Assembly: GCA_037951105.1 (NCBI GenBank)
Contig: JBAMJV010007707.1
Coordinates: forward strand, 124,001-188,000
DNA from: Echinarachnius parma
Taxonomy: Eukaryota > Echinodermata > Echinoidea > Clypeasteroida > Echinarachniidae
DNA length: 64,000 bases
Direction of reading: 5' to 3'
Shown here: piece by piece, positions 36,701-48,700 of the stretch
How positions within the stretch are numbered: the first letter of the stretch is position 1
How the letters are laid out: every line of letters begins with the position of its first letter
Translations under genes and position numbers: made by a program
The notes under the pieces: model-generated
Database searches by the model: none
What the model was told of the DNA's origin: nothing
What the model saw: the letters and a program-made list of their open reading frames with translations, nothing else

Positions 36701-39700
36701 CATTGTAAACAAATTTACATGGAATTAAGTTTTAAAAAGGAATTGTACATGGTCAAACTGATTATGTTATCATTGAAAACTAACAGCTAACAGATATAAT
36801 TCAACCAAGCTTGAGAGGTAGAAAACATATTAATGGCTAACTTAGAATGCTGTTCCATTTAGATAGCAGCCATTGACGCCAGCAGCCAGGAAGCCTGCAT
36901 CAGGTAATACGGGTCGTCCATAAATGGGGCCAGGTGCCATGCAAGAAAACGGTCATTGTCAAGCGATAAATCGCAAAGCTGTATCTTACCAACGGGAGCA
37001 ATCTACATAATTAACCTTTATTTTTCATGGAATTATGTTAAATCTTGACTGATTTTACCAACAGCCTGCATCAGCGAAGGGGTATTGGCATACGGGTCAT
37101 CCATAAATGGGGCCAAATACCATGTAGGAAACCCATTATTGTCCAGCAGTAACTCACAAAGCCGTATCTCATCAACAACAGCAAGTTTGATCTACAAAAT
37201 CAACATTTATTATGCCTCCGCAACGAAGTAGCCGGTGGCATTATGTTTTCGGGTTGTCCGTCCGTCCGTACGTACGTCCGTACGTACGTACGTCCCGTTC
37301 TCGTGATCGCGTTATCTCAAGAACCGATTGACGGATTCTCGCCAAACTTGGTTCATGTATGTATCCTGGAGTGCCAATGATCTGATTAGATTTTGGGATC
37401 ATGAGGTCAAAGGTCAAAGGTCACAGGGCTCATTATATATGCAAAAATAGCTCGTGATCGCATTATCTCAAGAACCAATGGACGGATTCTCACCAAACTT
37501 AGTCCAAGTATGTATCTTGGGGGGCCGATAAACTGATTAGCTTTTGGGGTCATGAGGTCAAAGGTCAAAGGTCACAGGGCTCATTATATATGCAAAAATA
37601 GCTCGTGATCGCATTATCTCAAGAACCAATGGACGGATTCTCACCAAACTTAGTCCAAGTATGTATCTTGGGGGGCCGATAAACTGATTAGCTTTTGGGG
37701 TCATGAGGTCAAAGGTCAAAGGTCACAGGGCTCATTATATATGCAAAAATAGCTCGTGATCGCGTTTTCTCAAGAACTGATTGACGGATTCTCACCAAAC
37801 TTGGTTCATGTATGTATCCTGCGGTGCCAATGATCTGATTAGATTTTGGGGTCATGAGGTCAAAGGTCAAAGGTCACATGGCTCATTATATATGCAAAAA
37901 TAGAGCTTTGATCGCGTTATCTTAAGAAGTGATTGATGGATTTGCACCATACTTGATACATGTATGTACCTTGAGGTGACTAATAACTGGTTAGATTTTG
38001 GGGTCATGAGGTCAAAGGTCAAAGGTCGCAGGGCACAATATATATGCTAAATTAGCTTGTAATTGCAAAATCTCAAGAACTGAATGTCATATTTCAATAA
38101 AACTTGGTACCTGAATGTATCACAGGAAGCCATTGTAGCCATCAGATTTTGGGGTCATAAGGTCAAGGTCACATGACTCGTTATGCCTTATTAATTGCAA
38201 TATCTCATAAACCAGTTGATAAATAACCATCAAAATTGAGTTGAAGAATTAATTCAGTGCATGTTGATTTTTGGGGCTTGATATAAATCACGCAATGGCG
38301 GAGGCATCATTTTCGACTGCGCGCAGTCGAAGATCCATCTAGTTTTTCATGGATTTATGTTAATTCTTGACCGATTTTACCAACAGCCTGCATCGGCGAG
38401 AGGTATAGGCATACGGGTCATCCACAAATGGGGTCAGATACCCCGCAGGAAACCGGTCATTGTCCAGCGATATCTCGCCAAACCGTACCTCATCAACGGC
38501 AGCAAGTTTGATCTACGCATCTACGTCTATGTCAGTAGCTTCGACCCGCTCCGTGTCTACATTTTCCAGAATGGTCTTGCCAGATTTGCCACCATGAAGT
38601 AAGTGTTAATTCTTTTTTTACATGATTTTTATGCCATTCGATTTTCACAAGATAAAGAAAAAAAAGTTGCAAAACTTGTTATTTTCTCCTAGGAACATAA
38701 GTAATACAGACACATTTGTAAGAGATGAACAATAGCCATTGCAAAGTTTTTGACACATTAGACAAACAAATGAGCTTAATCATGAAACAATTTCTTATTT
38801 ATCTATCTATATTAACTTGTGATGTGTGAAATTTGTAGTATTTACTCTTTACCGACTACAATTTCATCTTTTGATTAAATCATTTGTATCCTGTAAATTA
38901 ATTGCTTACACATCCAGAATGTAAGATGATAATATTAAAGGGATCTAGTAACTTTGTTGACATGTGCAAAAAGTGATGAATGGTTGATGCAATGTATATT
39001 ATTGTTATCTCATATGTCCACAGGGTATTGTGTGAAAATTTCAAGTCAAATGGACATTGCATGGCCAAGTAATGAGCGAAAATGCAAAGTGATATTCAAT
39101 AACTCACTGCACTCACTTTGTACACAGAAGAAAAACTCGCCCAGAGTTTTTCTTATCTGAATACTTCGATCGTACATATCTTTGTAACGAAAGAGAAATT
39201 TGAAAAACCGAAACCTGTCCCATGATTTTATAGTTAATATGAATACAACAAGGTATGAGGGATTTGGACAATGTTAGTCCCTTTAAAAGTACTCTTTGCC
39301 ATGTGAGTTCTTAGTTATCTGTCCTGTTCCTAATGCCAGCCTTACTTTGATACTTAGGGTCTGTCAAACATGTTTAGAGCTTGTCTGGAATATACATGTG
39401 ATGACACACGCAGTACCCCGGGGTACCGTTGTACCCCGGTATCCTGCGTTGTGTAGCGCCATCTTGCGTCCAACCGTACCGCATCTATTGCGTTGTGCAT
39501 GCAGTGCAGCGCGCGATTGTATGCACGCTAAACCCACAGTACAGCCTTAAAAATTAAATAAATAATTAAACAAAATGGCGGATTTTTGTCTGGTACCCCG
39601 GGGTACCATTTATGTCATCATGTGTCAAAATATGACACATAAGAATGGATTTGTGTTTGCAAGTTAATTTTTAAGTGTTTCAAAGATCATTTTAAATCTG

Positions 39701-42700
39701 GTAAATTGCTAATTGTGGATCTTTGTTTTTGTATTCACTCAGGTATTCCTCTTCCATGAAGAGCCTGTCGAACAAGTTCATGCACCTGACCAACTACAGC
39801 ATCAACAAGAAGAACGCAGACTTCACTCCCAACTCAGACAGCATGGCCTGTGAGGGGCACAAATGGTAAGAAATTATTTATTTTGTTAAGTATTCTCTTC
39901 ATGATTAAGTTCTTGAATCTTGAATTAGGAGTTAATACTTGGATGTCCAAACTAAAATCAACAAGAAGAACGCAGACTTCACTCCCAACTCAGACAGCAT
40001 GGCCTGCGAGGGTCACAAATGGTAAGAAATTATTTATTTTGTTAAGTATTCTCTTCATGATTAAGTTCTTGAATCTTGAATTAGGAGTTAATACTTGGAT
40101 GTCAAACTAAAATCAACAAGAAGAATACAGACTTCACTCCCAACTCAGACAGCATGGCCTGTGAGGGGCACAAATGGTGAGTAATGTTTTGTAATGTGGA
40201 TGTATTCTTGACTGATTTAGTTCAGATTTTGAATTGGTGCCAAGCCTTAGATGGCAAACTAAAATCAACAAGAAAAGTACAGACTTCACTCCCAACTCAG
40301 ACAGCATGGCCTGCGAGGGTCACAAATGGTAAGAATTTTTTTTTTTTTAAGTATTATTCTCTTCATGATTAAGTTTCTTGAATCTTGAATTGGGCGTCAA
40401 GACTTGGATGTCAAACTAAATCAAGAACAAGCAGACTTCAGTTCCAATTCAAACAGCATGGCATGTAAGGGTCACAAGTAGTATTTCATTATGGATGTGT
40501 TCTTGATGCCATATACTGAAGTACTTGGTGAAATCTGGTCATGTTAAACTAACCCATAACATGTTTTAATTGCTCTGTATATTTCAGGAGTCTGAGGGCC
40601 TTATGGGGTTTCATGGCAAAGGATTATGAGGACACTAACGCAGTGTGGGAGTCTTATCAAGGATAACCAGGGAAAAAATTAATATTTTTATTTTGGGGGC
40701 TCCCTATCTAATATTATGGAAGTTTTGGGGGCTACGAATTTCCGGGCCTCTTTTTTTCGAATTTCAGGGGCTACTATTAAGCTCTAATGCTGTAAGTGAT
40801 CATCAGATCAGCATTTGATCACGATCTGATAATGCCGAAAAATCGGTGGGCTCTTTTTTTTTTCTTTCGGGGGCTCTTTTAGGCATTTCGGGGGCAAATT
40901 CGCCCACCGCCCCCCTTGTATTTTGTTCCCTGGATTGAACCCTGTATCTCCTGTTCCTGAGATGGGAACTGTAAACATATATAGCTGTATAAAGTCAGCA
41001 TGTCTGGTCTCGTGTTAAACTACACTAACCCATGTTTCGATTGCTCTGTATATTTCAGGAGTCTGAAAGCCTTATGGGGTTTCCTGAAGAATGATGTAGT
41101 TGACACTACCGCAGTGTGGGAGACCATCAAGGATGACCTACAGGGAATTGAGCCCTGAATCTCCTGTTCCTGAGACGGGGGCTCTAAACTGTATGAAGTC
41201 AGCATGTCTGGGCCCTGTTTCATAAAACTTGTTGTTTTGTTGTAAACGCCAATTATTGTAACTAGTAGGTCAACAGCAAATCAGGATGCAGCATTGCAGC
41301 TGTTGTCATGGTAGTTACAGTAATTGGTCCACATTCAACAATTGCAAATATTTTATGATAAGGGGCACTGGTCTCATGTTAAACCACACTAACCCATTTT
41401 TCAATTGCTCTGTATATTTCAGGAGTCTGAAAGCCTTATGGGGTTTCCTGAAGAAGGATGGAGTTGACACTAGCGCAGTGTGGGAGTCCATCAAGGATGT
41501 CATCGTCAAGACCATCGTATGGTGAGTATACATTTATCAACTACCATTGTTCAATGTTCATAATATAACACCTTGGAATGTTCTTGATATGTGATTGGTT
41601 GAATTCAGGTCACATGACATTCAGTAGAAATTATCTATTGCACGACCTAGAGACCTGACCGTGCAATAGCACGGTCCTTCATGATTAGTGACGTCATTTG
41701 TTAAATTAGTGATGAACCGGTTCAGTACTATGCTTTAACGTTATGCATGTTATCAGGGAAAAAATACACGGGGGCGGCGGGCGAATGCGCCCCCGAAATG
41801 CCAAAAAGAGCCCCCCCCCCCCCCCCCCCCCCCCCCCCGATTTTTCCTCCGATTTTCTGCATGATTGGAAACTGGCATGATCGTATCGTGATCAAATGCC
41901 AATCCGATGATCACTTACAGCATTAAAGCTATATAGTAGCCCCTGAAATTCTAAAAAAAGAGCCCCGGAAATTTGTAGCCCCCGAAATTATAAAAGTAGC
42001 CCCCAAAAGTTTTAAAATTAGCCCCCGAAAACTTCCATAAAATTAGATAGGGAGCCCCCAAAATAAAAATATTAATTTTTTCCCTTAAATGCGCTGCACT
42101 ACAAGTCATATGTATACATGCTGACTCTTTATGCAACACCCCCCTGAAAGATTGATCTGTATAACTGTCATTAATATCCCATTAAACACTTCTTTCTTGC
42201 ATTTCAGTGCTGAGTCACAAGTGAACAGCATGGTAAAGGCCAACTGCAAAATTCGCTTCTCCATTCACGTGACACGATGCTGGATGACAATTTACATCAC
42301 TCTCTCTCATATGTTTTGTTTTTTTCTATTAGGATCACTTTTTATATCTAATTTAGTGCGTGCATATGTGTGTTGTAAGCAGTCTGTACTACTGATTATA
42401 TAATATTGTCTTTTCTTTTTGCATTACAGTGCTGAGTCACAAGTGAACAGCATGATAAAGTCCAACTGCAAGAGTCGCTTCTCCGTCCACGAGCTCTTCG
42501 GCTTTGACGTGATGCTGGATGAGACCCTCCGTCCATGGATCCTTGAAGTCAACATCTCACCAAGGTAATGACAGTCAAACTTAGGCCCTGTTGCAGAAAG
42601 AGATGCAATCGATTGTAACATTGCGATTAATTGTAAATGCGCTCATCTAATTGGTTCAAATGCGCAAATTTGTTTGCCCCAAGCCCCCATGTTTTTTTGT

Positions 42701-45700
42701 TCACTGAATTTGTGTAAATTGTATTTATTGTATCTAGACCAGTGCTTGATATTAGAACAGGCGGCTTCTAAAAAATTGGCATGGGTCACCAAATGTCATT
42801 GTTCCTGAATAACACTGGCCTGAATGGGCAACCAAATATGACATTAATGTTATGTTTCTCGTTGTTTTGGGCCACCAGATTCAGATGTTGGGCCACTGGA
42901 ATTTTTAAAATATTGTTTTTTCTTGCCCAACTTGGACACAACTGACAAGGCAATAACGTTTATTTCTAGTATTGATCAAGAGCTAGTTATGATTATATAT
43001 TGTGTATTTATCTTTAATACAGTCTACATTCCAATGCGGAGTTGGACGTGCAGGTCAAAGGTGAGATGATCAAGGACCTGCTGAACCTGAGCAGCTTCAT
43101 GATTCCTGACAAGACGGATGTCTTCACCTCCGTCCTCCAACCTAATGGCACTGCCAAGTGAGTACAGTTCAGTCAAACTTTTCTTAGTGGTCACCTGTCT
43201 ATAGCAGCCAACCTGCCTATAGTGGCCACTTGTCTATAGCAGCCAACCTGCCTATAGTGGCCACCTGTCTATAGCAGCCAACCTGCCTATAGTGGCCATC
43301 AATAATGATCCTTGTAGGAAAAAAAATGTATGGAACCTGTCTATAGTGGTCACCTGTCTACAGTGGCCACTATTCTTGTTTCCCTTGGGTGGCCACTATA
43401 CACAGGTTTAACTGTATGTGGACGTGGTGTGGCAAGATTGGTAGAATGCGCTCTCTCCATGTCAGTGTATTTTCAGTATATAATAAATTTTTGTATGAAC
43501 TCTTCTATGTGACTTTATGTGGCTTTTATCTGTCATGTTACCATTATTTGTAATGCTATTCCCCATTGCAGAGTCGACTACAGCAACGTGATCATGAACA
43601 AGACCCTGTACACCAACCACCTAGCCAAGGACGAGAGGGCCAAGCATGCATTCTACACACAGAAGCACATCGATGAGGTAAGTGATCTTCAAAAAAATGT
43701 GTTCAAAACAAAATAGTTCTTTCGCAAACTATGTGACGAGATTTGTAGAGGATGCATATGCACTTTCTAATCCTTGAATCCCAAGTTCGAAGCAGTGTAT
43801 GCCCACAGCATGAAAATGTATCCACTCTAGCTGCTCTAGCTCTGCCCAAGTGTGGCAATGGGTTTCGGGAAGGATTGCAACTTGGTTCCTAAGTATAGCA
43901 TGGAGTCATGAGGTACCGGGCTAGATGCTTGCATACGCAGTGGAAAATGTACACTTGGATTGACTGCAGGTTATATCTGATGACCAGGCCCCATATTCAT
44001 ATAACCCAGCTAGCTTAGTTCCTTGCTAAGTGTATCCTAGTCCCCAACTAGGGTAAACTGGGTAAGCCTTAGGTACCCTCTTAGTTAACCCTAGTTAGCA
44101 ACTAAAATATCTTGTGTATAATTCTTAGCCGCGTCATCCAAAATAGACTTAGCAAGGAACTAAAGCTAGCGGGCTTTCATGAATATGAGCCCAGGGTGAT
44201 GTTAATAATGCACCATGAGCATGAAATGATGAATGTCGGTTGATAAGAGAGGCACAATTATTGTTATTATACATACGCTTTTCTTTCCAGCTGCAACTTC
44301 ATATAAGTTTTACACACACACGCTAATGTATGACTGTATTTTGGTGTGGATGATATGATTGTTGGAGTGTGGCACCAATTTTAAAAGAAAAATGAAACTC
44401 GGACAAATCGTTCCTCCAGGTGGCTGTGAGGGTTTCTGTCTTCCGGTGTTTAATTTCGCATTTTGAATTACGATACTGAATTAATCAAAACTTTTTGAAA
44501 ATGTTACCTCTCTCTTGTTTTTCAATAGCAATGCAAGATGTCCGTACTCGACACGTTGATACTAGACGATATCCATCAACTGGTTCAGACAGAAGACAGG
44601 TTCAGTCGTTGAGGCGGCTTCGAACATGGTTTCTGGTGTTTGATTTCAGATTCTGAATTAATCAAAACTATTTGAAAATGATCTCTCTTTTGTTTTGTAA
44701 TAGCAATGCAAGATGTCGATACTCGACACGCTGACTCCAGACGATATCCGTCAGCTGGTTCAGACGGAGGATGAGTTCAGTCGTCGAGGCGGCTTCGAGC
44801 GCGTCTTCCCATGTCCGACGTCGTCAAGGTATCACCGCTTCTTCGAGTCGCCACGCTACTACAACATCTTGCTTGATGAATGGGTGAAGAAGTATCACAA
44901 GCAGCAGGCGAGAGGTGAGAATGAAATCAAGCGATATTGCAATTCCCTATCCGATATACAAATGAGCATATTTGTTTTTGTTTTTATCTATTAAAGGGAT
45001 CTAGTATTAACATTGTCCAAATCCTCAAAATCCAATTGGAATTCTAGCAGTTCCTCATACCTTGTTGTATTTATATTAACAATAGATACTTGTTGTATTT
45101 GTATTAACAATAGAAGCATGGGACAGGTTTTTGGTTTTCTAATTTCGGTGTGCAAAGTCAGTGCAAATGGTGAATATCACTTTGCATTTTTGCTCATTAC
45201 TCGGCCATATAACGCCCATTTAACTTGAAATGTTCACACAATGCCCATATCAGACATATCGGACATATCAGATAACAACAATATACATTGTATCAACCAT
45301 TCATAACTATTTGCACATGTCAACAAAGTTAATAGATTCCTTGAATGAAAAATCTTGTATTATAACAGATAATAAGTGAATTAATCACTTTTTAGAAATT
45401 AAGTGGGATGAAGATGTAAAAAATTATTTGTTCCGTAGTGGTGGATGCAATCTGCCATGTGCGGGAACTCCACTACCTACATGCAAACATTCTAAGCGAG
45501 GGATCGGTCCCGCAAAATCATTACAGTTCCTCCTGATAGTACTTGTGTCGCTATGATAATGCATAAGCAAGTACAGTACTCATAATAATAATAATAATAA
45601 GGTATTTATAACGTGCATATCACATATGTCTCTATGCGCTGTAAGAAATTGAAATAGAAGAAAGAAAGGTTCAGCATACTATACTGCGTATTAATTACTA

Positions 45701-48700
45701 TATCAGTGGTACTTTGGAATGTACATGTAAGTCGCAGAGTTCACCAGCATGACGGAGCTCCCCTGCCACTTTAGTAGTTGTTATAATTAGGTATTTAAGA
45801 TGATAAAGTTCATCTATCACATTATGTAATGTAATGTATGGTTTTGTATTGTCTATATTGCATTATTATGACCATTATCTACATGTACTTACTTTCATTT
45901 GTTAAAAGGTCTGGCCCTTCTGGAAGAGTACTGCGCAGAGGGACTCCACCTGCCTGCGAACAAGGATGCTGCACATGTGGTACGTTTACTGATTCTGTTC
46001 TCTCATAACAATCCCATAATATAGTTCATTTCTTCTTAGTCACATCATTTGCCTGTGATAACATGATGCCATATTTTGTGCTTACATAACACAGCGCCAT
46101 ATAAATATCATCAGCTATTATCTATTATCAGTCTCAAATATTTGTCTATTCTTCATATCTTTCAGAGGCCATAACAGTTTAGCTACATTTTGCATCATAA
46201 TTTTCATATTATTTACCTTTACCAAGCTTCAGTTCTCCTAATTCAGTCCCATACATTGAATTTCATGTAAGTCACATCATGCATTTAGCTGCAGTAACAT
46301 AATATTCAACATCAGTCTGAAATCTCGCTTAAGGCCCAGTCCCATATTGACCATTTTCATGGCGACTCGCAACGATTTACTAGAACGAATCGACTCGATT
46401 TAGCCACGGTTTTGGGCATGGGCGTAGCGACTTAACGTAGTACCTATTCATCAGGGGGGATGAATGAATAGATCATCCCCCCAGTTGAATGGGTATCAAT
46501 GACAGATCTATGTCCATGGTCTTGGGGAAGAACCGATACGATGTAATACGATGCAACACGACCTTAGTGATTTTCTCGACAAACGTCAAATCGTTGCGAT
46601 TCGCCGTGAAAATCGTCAGTATGGGACTGGGCCTTTAGTTAGCTAATAATTTGTGCCAGTTTAGCTTTGTTTAACCTCATATTTGTTCATGTTATTTACC
46701 TTTAACGTTTCAGCTGCCATTCTCCCATTTAGTCCCATACATTTCATTTATAATTGTTATTCGCATCATTTTAGCTTAATAACATTGATGCCATATCAGT
46801 ATTAACTCTGGCTATGTAAGTTTGCTAATTATTTTCACCTTGTAGAAGTCACACCAGTTTAGCCATAGATTACGTAGCCTCATATTTTCAGATTTATGCA
46901 TTCCCATATATTGAATATTATTCACATCATTATGTTTAGTTTACCTGTCTTCCTGCTGCTAGTATCAATCTAGAGTCATATTCATTTTAGTCATACATGT
47001 TTCATCTAGCTGTAGAGTATGTTTAACATTCATTTATCATGCATATAATAAATTTTCCCTTTTGATTTGATTTCGTACAGCTGTATTCATATCATTGGAT
47101 GTTCATTTAGTATAATGTTCCTGTCAAACATGTAGTAGTTAGTTACCATTAGAGCTGTAGTACCATAATACTTCACCATTGTTATTTGTTAAAGGGATCT
47201 AGTAACTTTGTTGACATGTGCATAAAGTGATAAATGGTAGATACAATGTATATTGACGTTATCTGATATGTCCACTGGGTATTGTGTGAAAATTTCAAGT
47301 TAAATGGATGTTTTATGCCCGAGAAATGAGCAAAAATGCAAAGTGATATTGAAAACTCATTGCACTGACTTTGTACACGGTTATGAATATACAGTGGATA
47401 ATTAAAAATTGGAACACTTCAATCTTAGATATATTTTTTTACGAAAGGGAAATTGGAAGAAAAAAAAACGTTACCTGTCCCATGCTTCTAGTATTAATAC
47501 GAATACAACAAGGTGAGGGAACTGCTAGAATTCTGATTGGATTTTGAGGATTTGGACAATGTTGCTAGATCCCTTTAAGTATTATTTACATAACGTAGTT
47601 GTCATCATGTATTGTCATCCTAATTGTATTCTTTAATATGACCATGCTTCATTAGAGGGGAACCCCACTATTTTCTAGACGCAATATCGTAAGTAGAAGT
47701 GATTGCGTCCTAACATGAATAATTCCCAACCCATATAAAATGTTTCTAATTTTATTGTTGTATTTCTAATGTAATAATTGAATAATTTAATTCATTAACA
47801 CCGTCCATTAGTTTAGATATATATATGCAACATAACTGATTTACCCTTTGTGCATTAATCCATCCCTTACTGTATATCTCCTGTTTGTTTAACTTGACAT
47901 TAATAAATAATAGGTACATAGATCATGTAGAAAACAAGAAGAAATGCTGTCATAAAAAGTTCCTGGTTAACATAGCAGTGGCCCATTGCATAAAATCAAA
48001 CACTGTTCATTGCATAAACCCAATCAAATGCAAAGTTGTGCTTGATCTCAAATGTCAAGCTTGCAATGTTAATGCACTGAATTGATGTTTAAAGGAACTA
48101 CAGCGTCTAGATGGCCTAATTTTCACAATTCGGCTCTCTATATGTAATTTTTCCCGAAGAAAAAGAATTTGGCAGTCATTTCTCATGAAATCAATCAATT
48201 TTGGGGTAATTAGTAAATATCTAATTGTCCTGGGAACGCCCCTTTTAAATTGCCAAAATGTGATGTCATGTAAAGAACGGACTAATGAACTAAATTCTGT
48301 AGATGACGCGTCATGACGTAAGCCAATGAATTGTCAATCACATGTCGATCACGCTGCCGATTCCGGACCCTAAATGTGGGTGGGGCGTAAACTGGCTGCT
48401 AATTGAGATTTGGCATCAGAAAACTAGTCTTAAATCACTACTGTGTTTATTTTCATGGAGTTTTTTTCGGCAGACCTATGTCTCAAGTCATCCACTATGG
48501 AATAAGCGTCAAAGTACGTTGTATTCTTTAGGTCCTTTAACTTGTTCCCTATTATATTTTGATATATTTAATACAGAACCCACCAGGTTCCCATTAGCAA
48601 TGGGTGAAATGCAAAACTGCATTTCATTCTGGGGGGAACACAAATTTGTATGCATTTTGGCTACAAATCGCTGTGTTTTATTTGATACTAAACATTTAAT

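Noticed and set aside
41812..41839. Long C run as a biological signal
   Set aside because: Homopolymers here and at 4573, 10894, 11590, 57538, 62901, 63147 and 63576 are common simple sequence and may be length errors.
42131..42403. 90-codon frame around the exon 9 relic
   Set aside because: Its middle is in the reading frame of the decayed exon 9 copy only by accident, and it lacks the catalytic segment and a donor.
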